Source of the DNA: Microcoleus asticus IPMA8
GTDB taxonomy: Bacteria > Cyanobacteriota > Cyanobacteriia > Cyanobacteriales > Microcoleaceae
Direction: 5' to 3'
NCBI RefSeq assembly: GCF_013179805.1
Contig: NZ_SRRZ01000002.1
Coordinates: 47,537 to 111,536 of the forward strand
Length of the DNA: 64,000 bases
Part shown: positions 23,978 to 33,049 of the stretch, piece by piece
Position numbering within the stretch: position 1 is the stretch's first letter
How the letters are laid out: the number at the start of each line of letters is the position of its first letter
The notes under the pieces: model-generated
Databases searched by the model: none
What the model was told of the DNA's origin: nothing
Seen by the model: only the letters and a program-made list of their open reading frames with translations
Translations under genes and position numbers: made by a program

Positions 23978-24583
23978 ATGAATGCTTGGCGCGATCGATT
24001 CAATCAATTTACAGGTAAAACTCGACTGGCAGTTTGCCGGGTGTTCGTTCACCTAACAGGCGAAGAAGTTGCACCGCTGTTAGGAGTTCTCAACCGCACC
24101 GCCAGACAAGCAATTGATGCCGATGGCGACCTAGCAGTTTTAGGAGAAGGTCTTGTAGAAATTTGCAATCACCTGTTGCAGTACGACAGCTACTGGCAAG
24201 CAGCAGCCAATGAAGGCGATGTTTTTTGGAATGAAGGCGAAGCCGGCGATTATGTGGATGAACTTTTCACTGATTCAGCCGAGCGCTATCTCAGCGAGCC
24301 TCAATACAGCACATCTGTTTACGATAAAAATGCCCCCTTGTCTTTGCCGGTAACTAGAAATGTCGTAGTGATGCTGACAGTTGCTTATGAAGGCGAAATT
24401 CCTGCCCTAGAAACTGACCTGGCTGACATCAGCGCGCTGAAAGTCGGTTTAAAAGCAATGATTAATTTAAATTACCAGCACAGGCTCCGAGCTGTGCAAG
24501 TTCACTTTTCTCCCGCACAGTTGGGTGACGAACTTACCAACGACCAAGTGTTAGTCAATTTCCCCGAACTCATTCCCCTTTAA
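23978..24583 (+). CDS. DUF1517-like conserved cyanobacterial protein
   Basis: A 201-residue soluble protein. The C-terminal part (VVVMLTVAYEGEIPALETD and VQVHFSPAQLGDELTNDQVL) looks like the DUF1517 core. The N-terminal half is helical and acidic (DADGDLAVLGEGLVEICNHL). There is no signal peptide or membrane helix. It stands alone on the plus strand between two long spacers. Function is not known, and the family assignment is moderate because only the last 90 residues fit well. Confidence 0.65.
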   Translation: MNAWRDRFNQFTGKTRLAVCRVFVHLTGEEVAPLLGVLNRTARQAIDADGDLAVLGEGLVEICNHLLQYDSYWQAAANEGDVFWNEGEAGDYVDELFTDSAERYLSEPQYSTSVYDKNAPLSLPVTRNVVVMLTVAYEGEIPALETDLADISALKVGLKAMINLNYQHRLRAVQVHFSPAQLGDELTNDQVLVNFPELIPL

Positions 24584-24885
24584 AAACTAGAAAAACCCCA
24601 ACGATCGAAGCGGCGAAGAGAATTCGCTCCGACAAAAACGATGTCCACCCCAAGCGGACGATCGGCAAAGAGGGAAAATAACACAGGTTTGTAGTGAGGA
24701 GGGAATTCCTCAAGCTGGGAATAAATAAGAAATCAAGTCCTGACTGCAAGCTGGATTAGCGATAGAATGTAAATCGAGTCGTTGATAATTACCAATTACC
24801 TTGATTCAGGACACGCAATTCACAGAACCCGGGCTAGAAGTTGTTTGCTTCTTCCTTTTTCCTTACTAATTACCAATAACTATTT
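24584..24885. other. Spacer with heptamer-phased start region
   Basis: About 300 bp before the lipoprotein gene. The last 21 nt (24865-24885) are three degenerate heptamers (ACTAATT, ACCAATA, ACTATTT), and the ATG starts exactly at the next heptamer phase. No Shine-Dalgarno sequence is seen. Confidence 0.5.
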
Positions 24886-25776
24886 ATGATGCTGCGAAAA
24901 CTGACAATTTATTTAATGGCTTTAACTTTGTTATGGACGGCAACCGCCTGCGGTTCTCCTACCCCACAACCTCCTGCCAATCCTGCTCCAAATAGTAATG
25001 TTAACACGGTGCGTCCTGCTGCTGCCAACAATAACTTGGCTCAAGGTCAATATCCCGTACAGCAAGCTACCTACGACGATGCGAATGGTGAATACAGTTT
25101 GATGTTGCTGAATACTCCCGCCGGCAGTCCGCCAGTTTACCGCACTACGGATTTGCAAATGGCTCGCTTAACGGATGAAGAAATATCGGCAGGCAAGAAA
25201 AGTTATCTAAATGTGAATAACAATCAAGCGGTTTTGCATTTGACAGAAGATTTTAAAATTGAGTACGTTCACAACGTGACTGAAACTGTCAATAACCCTC
25301 AAACCGGTCAGCCCCAAACCGTAGTAGTGAGACAGCAATCTGGCTTCTGGGCGCCGTTTGCTGGGGCTATAGCCGGTCAGGCGATCGGCAGTTTGTTATT
25401 TAGACCGCAATATTATATGCCGCCAGTCTATCAGCCGGGAATTATGACAGGATATGGCGGCTATGGCAATACTTACAGCCAAGCTGTTAACCAATATCAA
25501 ACTCGCTACCGAACTCCGCCTCCTGAGGTGAGAAACCGTCAAGTTTTAAGGACTACCGGCCGCCTGCGATCGCCCACATCTAACCAGCCAGTAAGACCCT
25601 CAGTACGTCCAAATGCCAATAATAGATCGACCGGTTCGGGTTACGGCGGCAGCACTTTGAGGCGATCGCCCAACTTAACTTCCCCGCAGCAAAGGCGGAG
25701 TCCGAGTTTTGGTAGCGGCAGGAGTTCCCGTCAACCGAGCCGGAGTGGCTCTTTCGGGAGTGGCAGAAGGCGCTGA
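24886..25776 (+). CDS. Putative lipoprotein of low-complexity composition
   Basis: A 296-residue protein. Its N-terminus has a hydrophobic stretch (MALTLLWTATAC) ending in a lipobox-like TATA-C with Cys22, so the mature protein is probably lipid-anchored in the envelope. A Pro/Asn-rich linker follows. A middle domain (about 60-145) contains AQGQYPVQQATYDDANGEYS, then a Gly-rich hydrophobic stretch (GFWAPFAGAIAGQAIGSLLF). The last 90 residues are highly basic with Ser-Arg-Gly repeats ending GSGRRR. The basic tail could bind anionic polymer or peptidoglycan. No family was recognised. Confidence 0.72.
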   Translation: MMLRKLTIYLMALTLLWTATACGSPTPQPPANPAPNSNVNTVRPAAANNNLAQGQYPVQQATYDDANGEYSLMLLNTPAGSPPVYRTTDLQMARLTDEEISAGKKSYLNVNNNQAVLHLTEDFKIEYVHNVTETVNNPQTGQPQTVVVRQQSGFWAPFAGAIAGQAIGSLLFRPQYYMPPVYQPGIMTGYGGYGNTYSQAVNQYQTRYRTPPPEVRNRQVLRTTGRLRSPTSNQPVRPSVRPNANNRSTGSGYGGSTLRRSPNLTSPQQRRSPSFGSGRSSRQPSRSGSFGSGRRR

Positions 25777-25958
25777 GTTAAAGATTGCAAAAATCAGCAA
25801 CTGAGATCGGTAAAAGTTGATTTTATATCTCCTCTCGATGCCACGCCGTCGCAGGTATTGAGAGTGAGAACTTTGGAATAGTTGATTTAGCCTTCTCTGT
25901 TTCCCCCAGACGAAAAAAATATGTGATTTAATTTCTACATTGGTATGTAGGTGACAAT

Positions 25959-26981
25959 ATGTCTTCTTCACAACCCCCGTCAGGGGAAAGAAACCCTCTA
26001 GGATTGGATGAATTGATTGCTATCTTGGTTGCCTTCGGCACGATGGGAGCAATTTTATTTTGGGTAACAGGTAAAAATCCCGATCGATTGAATGCCAGAA
26101 ATTGGCAATTTCCAGCCGTTTTTTCTCAACCTGCTGTTACGCCCGCGAGCCCGGGAATATTAACGCCTGCGCCGCCCAATTCGGATTTGCGATCTCCCGC
26201 TACAAGCCTGGTTCCCTCAGAACCGGATGTCGCACCTGTGGCACCTTTAGGGCCGATTTTACCGGCAACTCCTCCGGTGGGGGCGATCGTCGTTGTTCCT
26301 CCCAAGCCAATTGTGCGATCGACTCCCGCTCCAGCAATTACCAAACCGAAAGCGGCTAAACCCAAAGTTGGGCCCGTTATATTATCCGATGTTCCAGACA
26401 AATATTGGGCGCGTCCGTTCATTGTAGCTTTAGTCGATCGGAAAATCTTTGCTGATTCCACCGACAGCAAATTTCGTCCCGACGAACCGATGACGCGAGC
26501 CGAATTAGCGCGATTAATTCAGCGAATGTCCGACGACAAAGAGCCGATCCGAAAACCGATTGATTTTAAAGACGTAAAAGACAAGAGTCCGGTCGCTCCT
26601 GCGATCGACCACACTGTCAAAACTGGATATCTTAAAGGATACCCAAACAATGAGTTCCGTCCCGAAAAACAGATTCCGCGTGTCGAAGTAATCGCAGCTT
26701 TAGCAAGCGGTTTGAGCCTGAAACCATCAACAAAAGCAACCAAAACTTTACAAGTTTATACAGACAGGGCAAAAGTGCCGAAATGGGCAGTTAACAAAGT
26801 AGCATCAGCCACAGAAGCTGGTATTGTTGTCAACCACCCGAAGCGCACACTTTTGCAGCCGAATAGAATAGCAACTCGCGCTGAAGTAGCAGCCATGATT
26901 TACCAAGCTATGGCCAAAAAAGGTCAAGTACCTGCTAAGTCTTCTGAGTATGTTGTGAAGCCTTTAAAGTTGTCCAAATAG
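25959..26981 (+). CDS. S-layer homology (SLH) domain protein, membrane-anchored
   Basis: A 340-residue protein. One N-terminal helix (about 13-33, AILVAFGTMGAILFWVTG) is followed by a Pro/Ala-rich linker to about residue 140 and then three SLH-like modules. The modules carry DVPDKYWARPFIVALVDRKI with FRPDEPMTRAELARL, then GYLKGYPNNEFRPEKQIPR, and a third ending RIATRAEVAAMIYQAM. SLH modules bind pyruvylated or other secondary cell-wall polysaccharides. The inside-out layout with a single anchor suggests a cell-envelope linker. It converges with the next gene over a hairpin terminator. Confidence 0.9.
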   Translation: MSSSQPPSGERNPLGLDELIAILVAFGTMGAILFWVTGKNPDRLNARNWQFPAVFSQPAVTPASPGILTPAPPNSDLRSPATSLVPSEPDVAPVAPLGPILPATPPVGAIVVVPPKPIVRSTPAPAITKPKAAKPKVGPVILSDVPDKYWARPFIVALVDRKIFADSTDSKFRPDEPMTRAELARLIQRMSDDKEPIRKPIDFKDVKDKSPVAPAIDHTVKTGYLKGYPNNEFRPEKQIPRVEVIAALASGLSLKPSTKATKTLQVYTDRAKVPKWAVNKVASATEAGIVVNHPKRTLLQPNRIATRAEVAAMIYQAMAKKGQVPAKSSEYVVKPLKLSK

Positions 26982-26983
26982 TA

Positions 26984-27018
26984 TTTTAGGGGCGTTGCTC
27001 ATAGGCCGCCCCAAAATA
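26984..27018. terminator. Shared hairpin terminator between convergent genes
   Basis: ATTTTAGGGGCG (26984-26995) pairs with CGCCCCAAAAT (27008-27018) with one bulged A. A/T tracts on both sides allow bidirectional use. Confidence 0.7.
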
Positions 27019-27076
27019 ACATTTAATCGCTATTGTTTGCAGTCAAGACTCCAGCCCTTACTGCGAAGCAGCTAAA

Positions 27077-28660
27077 TTAATCTTGAAACACCATAATGCT
27101 GCCCGAATAGCAAGCTACCCAAACCTGATTAGTTTCCGGATCGTAAGTAATTCCGATCGGACTTGAATTAACATTCACTTTTTGCAGCACTTTCATATCG
27201 CTCGTCCTAACTTTGCTAACAGTATTCGAGAAATAGTTGACCACATAAAGTAGTTTTCCATCATCAGAAATCGTCATGCTGCGAGGCGCTTTTCCCGTCC
27301 TAACTTTTTTCGCCACTTCACCCGTTTTTAGGTCAATTTTTGCCACATTTCCTTCACCGTTCAAAGTCGCATAAAGATAATTTCCCTTGGGGTCGATCGT
27401 CAAATGACGCGGCGCATTGCCAATATTTCTCAGCCATTCTACCGAAAAGTCTATGAGATTCACTTTGGCAATATCGGAAGAACCCATGACGGCAACATAG
27501 GCATTTTTTGAGTCGGGAGTGACAACAATACCCCGAGGATATGCACCCAGTTTTACCCGCTCAACTTCGAGATTTGTATTGATATCAACTACGCTCAAAT
27601 CCCAACTGCACCAATTGCTCGCGAGCGCGAAGCGATTGTCAGGTGAAACAGCATTGAATTTCGGAACTGCACCTACAGGAATTACCTTTTCTATTTTCAA
27701 AGTTTGGGTATTGATGCGGTACAGGAAACTTTGGTCGTGTTTTGCCGCTGGAGAACACCTGTCGCTGCCGGGATTCCTAAACCCCGAACCGTACATTTTG
27801 TAGTTGGAGACGTAGCCATATTTGCCATCGGTTGAAAAAGCCGCTTCTACGGGAGAGCCTTGATAATTGCCTTTGAATTTAGAAAAGCCGAACTTCGACA
27901 AGTTTACTGTATCGGGAATAGTCTTGACTAAATTAAAGTTCCTGTCGTAAACTGTGATTGTGTGGCGGTACATCATGTTTTGAGCAAAAAACAAGCCATC
28001 TCCCGAATAAACTATTGATTTGGGCGAGATGTTGCCGTAAATTGTTTTTTTCAAGGTCATTTTTCCTTGAATGTTGTCGGGAGGATTTATTAGCCTTTGG
28101 GGTTGTGATTCACTTTCTGGTTTCTCCTCGGGATTTTCTGTTTTAAATGGTGGTAAAAATGGTTCTTGAAATAGAGGTTCTTGAGGCTGATTGTTAGTTG
28201 TATCTTCGGATTGGTTTGTGTTTTCTGTTGCGCTAGGAGATGGCGAAGGTCGATCGACATTTGGCGATTGTTTTTCCGCAGCATCAATGCTGGCGCTTTC
28301 CGGCTTACCTTTCAGCACTGACAAGGTTTTAGGGCCGACTATTCCGTCTACTTTCAAGTTGTTGTCTGCTTGGAACTTTTTCACAGCAGCCCGGGTAATA
28401 GAACCGTAAAATCCTGTAGTCTTACCGCTAAAATATCCTGCTGCTTGCAGAGTTTTCTGGAGTTGGGCTACTTCTGGGCCTGAATCGCCTTTTTTGATGG
28501 CGAGTGCGGGATTGACTAAATTTAAAATTGTGAGAGCGAGCGTAAAGAAAAGTAAAGAAGTATAGGCTAAATTCAAGTGCTTTTTTGAGTTGGTCGATCG
28601 AGTTTGACCCGCAGCCGTTTCCCAAGTTTCAGCTAAATGTAGGTAGGCCAGTCCGTCCAT
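27077..28660 (-). CDS. Secreted peptidoglycan-binding domain / YVTN beta-propeller protein
   Basis: A 527-residue protein. After an N-terminal MDGLAYLHLAETWE start and a hydrophobic segment (about 33-54), a PG_binding_1 domain (about 56-115) has GDSGPEVAQLQKTLQAAGYF and DGIVGPKTLSVL. A Ser/Pro/Glu-rich linker (about 120-195) joins it to a seven-blade YVTN-type propeller with repeats such as DGKYGYVSNY, PRGIVVTPDSKNAYVAVMGS and KLLYVVNYFSNTVSKV. It is probably exported to the periplasm or surface, where it may hold peptidoglycan while the propeller binds a ligand. Such N-termini recur in cyanobacterial peptidoglycan-binding proteins. Confidence 0.88.
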   Translation of the reverse strand: MDGLAYLHLAETWETAAGQTRSTNSKKHLNLAYTSLLFFTLALTILNLVNPALAIKKGDSGPEVAQLQKTLQAAGYFSGKTTGFYGSITRAAVKKFQADNNLKVDGIVGPKTLSVLKGKPESASIDAAEKQSPNVDRPSPSPSATENTNQSEDTTNNQPQEPLFQEPFLPPFKTENPEEKPESESQPQRLINPPDNIQGKMTLKKTIYGNISPKSIVYSGDGLFFAQNMMYRHTITVYDRNFNLVKTIPDTVNLSKFGFSKFKGNYQGSPVEAAFSTDGKYGYVSNYKMYGSGFRNPGSDRCSPAAKHDQSFLYRINTQTLKIEKVIPVGAVPKFNAVSPDNRFALASNWCSWDLSVVDINTNLEVERVKLGAYPRGIVVTPDSKNAYVAVMGSSDIAKVNLIDFSVEWLRNIGNAPRHLTIDPKGNYLYATLNGEGNVAKIDLKTGEVAKKVRTGKAPRSMTISDDGKLLYVVNYFSNTVSKVRTSDMKVLQKVNVNSSPIGITYDPETNQVWVACYSGSIMVFQD

Positions 28661-28710
28661 AGTTTTTACCGGGTATTTTTGGTGCTATGATACACCAGTT
28701 AATACCCTTT

Positions 28711-28739
28711 TAGATTTGAGATTTTAGATTTGAGATTGG
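28711..28739. repeat. Two-copy 14-mer (2 x 7) repeat TAGATTTGAGATTT
   Basis: TAGATTTGAGATTT is followed by TAGATTTGAGATTGG, with the same GATTTGA core as 18620-18647. It lies in the divergent spacer between the propeller gene and alr. Confidence 0.7.
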
Positions 28740-28909
28740 GAATGACTGATGCAATATGGGTTTGCAGCTTGCCTGCAGTTGCATTCTTTTTTTAAACTTG
28801 TATAACATTGATTAAAAGAAAAATCTTATTATAATCAAACTTAGGGTAAAATATCCGAGCAGCTTTTAGAGCAGTTTTTAAGCGTGCAAGCAAGTAGGAG
28901 CGATCGACA

Positions 28910-30112
28910 ATGTGGAGTAGGGAACAAACAACCGCAGAATCAACGACAAAAGAATCCCGCCAGACGGTGCTGGGGGACGGTGACGGGGGACTTTGCCAGC
29001 GGGCTTGGGTAGAAATGGATTTAGCAGCTTTAACTCACAATGTAAAAGAGCTTAAAAATCTCTTATCTCCCCACACAGAACTGATGGCAGTTGTGAAAGC
29101 GGATGCTTACGGACACGGTGCTGTTGCAGTCAGTCAAATAGCATTGCAAGCAGGTGCTAGTTGGCTGGGAGTGGCAACAATTCCCGAAGGCATAGAATTG
29201 CGAGAAGCTGGGATAGAAGCGCCGATTTTGCTGTTAGGGGCAACCCATACAGCGGAACAGGTAAAGGCGATCGCCCAATGGCACTTGCAGCCCACTATTT
29301 GTACTGCCAAACAAGCCCTAATTTTTTCGGAAGTTCTCGCCGATCTCAACCAATCTTTGCCAGTTCACGCTAAGTTAGATACGGGAATGTCTCGCTTGGG
29401 TACGCCCTGGCAAGAAGCAACAGAATTTGTACAATTAGTCAAGCGCTTGCCCAATTTAAAATTAGCCAGCATATACTCTCACTTGGCGACAGCAGACAGT
29501 CCCGATCCCGCAGTTATGATAGAGCAGCACCAGCGGTTTAAACGGGCGATCGAGCAAATTAAAATAGCAGGAATTAACCCCCCTCGCCTGCACTTGGCAA
29601 ACTCTGCTGCTGCCCTAGCTGACCGCGATTTGCACTACGATTTAGTGCGAGTCGGTTTAGCTACCTACGGTCTTTATCCAGCTCCTCACTTGCAGTCGAT
29701 CGCCAATTTGAAGCCCGCCATGCAGGTAAAAGCTAGAGTAACGGAGGTAAAAACAATTGAAGCAGGAACCGGCGTCAGTTACGGCTATCAATTTATAGCT
29801 CAGCGTCAGACACAAATTGCCGTAATTGGTATCGGCTATGCAGATGGTATTCCGCGCAATCTTTCTAATAAAATGCAGGTTTTAGTCAGGGGTCAATTCG
29901 TGCAGCAAGTGGGAGCCGTGACGATGGATCAATTAATGCTGGATGTAACTGATATTCCCGATTTAGAAGTCGGTGAAGTGGTGACTCTATTGGGCAAAAA
30001 TGGGGGAAATCAAATTACTGCTGACGATTGGGCCGCGACTTTAGGAACTATTTCGTGGGAAATTCTCTGCGGTTTTAAACATCGATTGCCCCGCGTAGCA
30101 GTAAACTGTTAA
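28910..30112 (+). CDS. alr: Alanine racemase
   Basis: A 400-residue PLP enzyme that makes D-alanine for peptidoglycan. The PLP lysine is Lys63 in VVKADAYGHGA, the active-site tyrosine region is GIGYADGIPR, and MDQLMLDVTDIPD is the usual C-terminal signature. The first 30 residues (MWSREQTTAESTTKES...) are an extension beyond most alanine racemases. A later start at RAWVEMDLAALTHN is possible only without a Met, so the ATG at 28910 was kept. Downstream lies a cluster of palindromic repeats. Confidence 0.96.
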   Translation: MWSREQTTAESTTKESRQTVLGDGDGGLCQRAWVEMDLAALTHNVKELKNLLSPHTELMAVVKADAYGHGAVAVSQIALQAGASWLGVATIPEGIELREAGIEAPILLLGATHTAEQVKAIAQWHLQPTICTAKQALIFSEVLADLNQSLPVHAKLDTGMSRLGTPWQEATEFVQLVKRLPNLKLASIYSHLATADSPDPAVMIEQHQRFKRAIEQIKIAGINPPRLHLANSAAALADRDLHYDLVRVGLATYGLYPAPHLQSIANLKPAMQVKARVTEVKTIEAGTGVSYGYQFIAQRQTQIAVIGIGYADGIPRNLSNKMQVLVRGQFVQQVGAVTMDQLMLDVTDIPDLEVGEVVTLLGKNGGNQITADDWAATLGTISWEILCGFKHRLPRVAVNC

Positions 30113-30121
30113 CAGTAGTCC

Positions 30122-30143
30122 GGCAGGGGTTTAAACCCCTGCC
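30122..30143. repeat. 22-nt perfect palindrome GGCAGGGGTTT/AAACCCCTGCC
   Basis: A perfect self-complementary sequence 9 nt after the alr stop. A related GACAGGAGTT-GAAA-ACCCCTGTC occurs at 30361-30383. Confidence 0.8.
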
Positions 30144-30157
30144 TCATCGTTAAAGTG

Positions 30158-30295
30158 GGTTTAAACTGAGATGTTGCTTCATTGTCAAGAACAGGCAAGA
30201 TGCCTGTTCCACAACAAGTGCATTTTATTGTGGGTGGGCATCCTGCCCGCCCATATAAGGGTTATTGATAATGGTGCAATATCTCAGTTTAAACC
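30158..30295. repeat. Inverted-repeat element (15-bp arms, 108-bp centre with inner hairpins)
   Basis: Arms at 30158-30172 (GGTTTAAACTGAGAT) and 30281-30295 are perfect reverse complements. The centre holds AACAGGC-AAGAT-GCCTGTT and GGGCA-TCC-TGCCC hairpins. It has the size and layout of a MITE. The frame that runs through its right arm into the MscS gene is therefore considered accidental. Confidence 0.7.
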
Positions 30296-30489
30296 GACTC
30301 AAGAGTTTGAGCGAGAAAATTATTGATTTTAGTCTTATTTTAGAGGACTTTAGTTATGAGACAGGAGTTGAAAACCCCTGTCGGACTTTGGGACTAATGC
30401 AGAAAACTGAGACTGCGTTTACCAATACCCAAGGCGTCATACTTCGGCTACGCTCAGCACAAGTGACCAATTACCAATCTAAAATTAAC

Positions 30490-31338
30490 ATGACAGTTAT
30501 TCAGACGTTTTTACCAATAGCCCAAACCTTGTATTCCCAGCTAAATGCAGAAAGAACACAAGCCTTGGAAGTAGCCCAAGAATTCTCGAAAAAATTCGTA
30601 GAATTGGGGTTTAAAATTGTACCTCAACTGCTGTGGGCGATCGGCATTTTGTTAATTACGCGATTTGCGATCGGCTTTGCTGGCCGCGTGACTCGCCGAG
30701 CACTGAGTCGCACCGAAGCCACGCTGCGGAAATTCTTAGTTCAAGCTGCTGAAATTACGATTTTGGTAGTGGGAGTAGTCGCCGCTTTGAGTCAGTTGGG
30801 AATTCAAACTACCAGCGTGGTTGCGGTGGTGGGTGCAGCGGGTTTGGCGATCGGTTTGGCGTGGCAAAATACTTTGTCGCACTTTGCTGCTGGGGTAATG
30901 TTGATTAGTTTGCGGCCCTTTGAAGTCGGGGATGGGATTGAAGCTGGGGATGTTAAGGGAGTGGTGGACAGCATCGGGATTTTTTCAACAACCGTGGTGA
31001 CAGACGATCGCATAAAAATTATTGTCCCGAACAATCAGTTGTTTAACGGTACATTGAAAAATACAACGGCAATGGGAACGAGGCGAGTAGACTTGAAAAT
31101 TGATATTGGCGATCGACCGATCCGTCCAACTGTAGCTGAGTTATTAGAAATTGCCCACTCTCACCCCCTGGTTTTGGAGAATCCGCCCCCAACTTGTTTG
31201 GTAGCCGAAATTACTCCAGACACAACTATTTTATCTCTCCGGCCTTGGTGCGCGTCGGTGGCTTACGAACAAGTGCGATCGCAAGTTCAAGAACACGTCA
31301 AAGAAGCCATGAATGCCCACAAAAATCAAGAACAATAG
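30490..31338 (+). CDS. Mechanosensitive ion channel, MscS family
   Basis: A 282-residue channel with three predicted helices (about 38-58, 75-100, 103-130). The third is the pore helix with Gly/Ala spacing (VVGAAGLAIGLAWQNTLSHF), followed by the beta domain (FEVGDGIEAGDVKGVV, VPNNQLFNG) and a C-terminal alpha/beta domain. It opens on hypo-osmotic stress to release solutes. The ATG at 30490 was chosen. An upstream in-frame ATG at 30265 would add 75 residues translated from repeat DNA. The downstream patatin gene begins 47 bp after its stop. Confidence 0.9.
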   Translation: MTVIQTFLPIAQTLYSQLNAERTQALEVAQEFSKKFVELGFKIVPQLLWAIGILLITRFAIGFAGRVTRRALSRTEATLRKFLVQAAEITILVVGVVAALSQLGIQTTSVVAVVGAAGLAIGLAWQNTLSHFAAGVMLISLRPFEVGDGIEAGDVKGVVDSIGIFSTTVVTDDRIKIIVPNNQLFNGTLKNTTAMGTRRVDLKIDIGDRPIRPTVAELLEIAHSHPLVLENPPPTCLVAEITPDTTILSLRPWCASVAYEQVRSQVQEHVKEAMNAHKNQEQ

Positions 31339-31385
31339 ATATCAATCTAAAATCTAAAATCCCAAATCTATCCGAGGTATTTCCC

Positions 31386-32513
31386 ATGAGCAAGTGGTAT
31401 CCGCAGCAAATTTTACAAGAACCCGGTGTCAGGATCACCGCCACCGAGAAACAAACAATTCTCAGCAAATTTCCGCCTCCCGACGAAACCGGTGAAATCT
31501 TTGCCGACGGAGTTTTTGAAGGCGGCGGCGTGCGCGGAGTTGCGTTTTTAGGAGCACTCAGATGCTGCAACGATTTGGGCATCCGCTGGCGAAAATTGGC
31601 AGGCACTTCTGCAGGTGCAATTACTGCCGCAGTCTTGGCAACCGACTTGTCAATTGATGATTTAGAGGAAATTTTAGGACAGCTCGATTACAGCATATTT
31701 TTAACTCAAAAAAACAGTCCTCTAATTTTAAACGGCGACCCCGCCGACGACTTGCAATCTCCTGCTTGGACGCTGCTTTTCCTCACAGTTAGCCGTCAGA
31801 TGGGAGAATATTCGGCGCAGCCGTTCCGGCAGTGGCTGGAAGCAATGCTCGGTCGAGGTAACTTGCACACTTTTGCAGATGTCAAAAAAATCGTAAAAGA
31901 CCGGGAATTAAAAGTAGTAATATCCAACCTCAGTCGGGGTGAAATGTTGGTAATCCCCGACGACTTGCGACGGCAGGAATCTGCCGATTCCGATGCTTTA
32001 TACCAGCAGTTGCGACTCGCAAATCCCGAAGATTTTAGCGTAGCTGAAGCCGTTCGGTTGTCGATGAGTATTCCGCTATTTTTTGAACCGGGAAAACTGG
32101 GCGATGACTTAATTGTCGATGGCGGAATTTTGAGCAATTTCCCCCTGTGGATTTATGACAAACAATCCGTCGGTTCGACTCCCGCTATGCCCCGCTGGTT
32201 TACTTTTGGGTTTCGATTAGTCGATACCGGAATTGAGACTAAAGTTAAGATTGATACTCCGCTGTCGATGCTGGCGGCGATGTTCAGAACGATGATGAAA
32301 GCAAGAGACCGCTATCACCAGCGGGAAATGGATAAAGGCAGGGTGATTAATATTGATGTGACTGAAGCTGGGGTGACGACGACGGATTTTAATCTCGATG
32401 CCGATCGCAAGGCTAACCTGTACCGCTTGGGATATTTGTATACTAAGAGGTTCTTTTTGAGTTCCAATTTTAGTTGGGAAAAGCACTTGAAGGCTAGGGG
32501 CTTTGGTGAATAG
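31386..32513 (+). CDS. Patatin-like phospholipase
   Basis: A 375-residue lipid acyl hydrolase. The oxyanion-hole GGGVRG (46-51), nucleophile Ser75 in AGTSAGAI and the catalytic Asp in IVDGGILSNFPLW form the patatin Ser-Asp dyad. A C-terminal extension of about 130 residues follows the catalytic domain, with FTFGFRLVDTGIETKVKIDT. No signal peptide is seen, so it should be cytosolic. The start ATG at 31386 follows the heptamer-like AATCTAAAATCTAAAATCCC stretch. It may be co-transcribed with the MscS gene. Confidence 0.92.
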   Translation: MSKWYPQQILQEPGVRITATEKQTILSKFPPPDETGEIFADGVFEGGGVRGVAFLGALRCCNDLGIRWRKLAGTSAGAITAAVLATDLSIDDLEEILGQLDYSIFLTQKNSPLILNGDPADDLQSPAWTLLFLTVSRQMGEYSAQPFRQWLEAMLGRGNLHTFADVKKIVKDRELKVVISNLSRGEMLVIPDDLRRQESADSDALYQQLRLANPEDFSVAEAVRLSMSIPLFFEPGKLGDDLIVDGGILSNFPLWIYDKQSVGSTPAMPRWFTFGFRLVDTGIETKVKIDTPLSMLAAMFRTMMKARDRYHQREMDKGRVINIDVTEAGVTTTDFNLDADRKANLYRLGYLYTKRFFLSSNFSWEKHLKARGFGE

Positions 32514-32530
32514 TCTTGATTTCGGGAATT

Positions 32531-32551
32531 GGGCATCGGGCATCGGGCATT
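32531..32551. repeat. GGGCATC heptamer, three units
   Basis: Three contiguous 7-nt units (the last GGGCATT) 17 nt after the patatin stop. Confidence 0.8.
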
Positions 32552-32664
32552 GCGAATAGTTTCTTTTTCTTCCCTCTTACATCCTGTATCCGTCTCAAAA
32601 TCCCTGTTGTGCCCTTCTTCCTTCCATACAGCGTCAGGGATTGAGGATTTTTTGAATTTAGGGG

Positions 32665-32694
32665 TTGCCAAAGGCTAGATGTGTGTGCTACGAT
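32665..32694 (+). promoter_or_regulatory. Predicted promoter of tRNA-Ser
   Basis: TTGCCA (32665-32670) and TACGAT (32689-32694) are separated by 18 nt and end 15 nt before the tRNA. Confidence 0.45.
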
Positions 32695-32709
32695 TAGTTG
32701 CTGTCATCT

Positions 32710-32798
32710 GGAGAGGTGGCTGAGTGGTCGAAAGCGGCAGATTGCTAATCTGTTAAGGGTGTTATCATCCTTCGGGGGTTCGAATCCCCCCCTCTCCG
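32710..32798 (+). tRNA. trnS: tRNA-Ser (GCT)
   Basis: An 89-nt class II tRNA. Acceptor GGAGAGG pairs with CCTCTCC plus G73. The D-arm is GGCTGAGTGG. The anticodon stem-loop AGATT-GCT-AATCT has GCT at 32744-32746. A long variable arm (GGGTGTTATCATCC region) precedes the T-arm GGGGGTTCGAATCCCCC. The CCA end is not encoded. Confidence 0.97.
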
Positions 32799-33049
32799 TT
32801 CTATTTAATATTTGATCGATTGAGGGTTTGAGATTCGTCATATCAATTTCAGTTACACTGGAAGGATATAGAGGACACGGCAGTGCGCTTGGACTACCCG
32901 GATTAATTGTAGGGACACGGCACTCGCGGTGTCTCGGCTATTAGTAATATTAATTCCGATGCTACCGGATTTGATATCATCCCCTTGAATTTTTGGTTTT
33001 TATTTCATATCGAATTCTTCCATGTTTCGATTTCTTTGCTATCTAAATG
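32799..33049. other. Spacer after tRNA-Ser
   Basis: No feature is seen. The stretch AGGGACACGGCA-CTCGCGGTGTC suggests a small palindrome. Confidence 0.35.

Noticed and set aside
30265..30489. N-terminal extension of MscS
   Set aside because: It is encoded by inverted-repeat DNA and precedes the conserved start at 30490.
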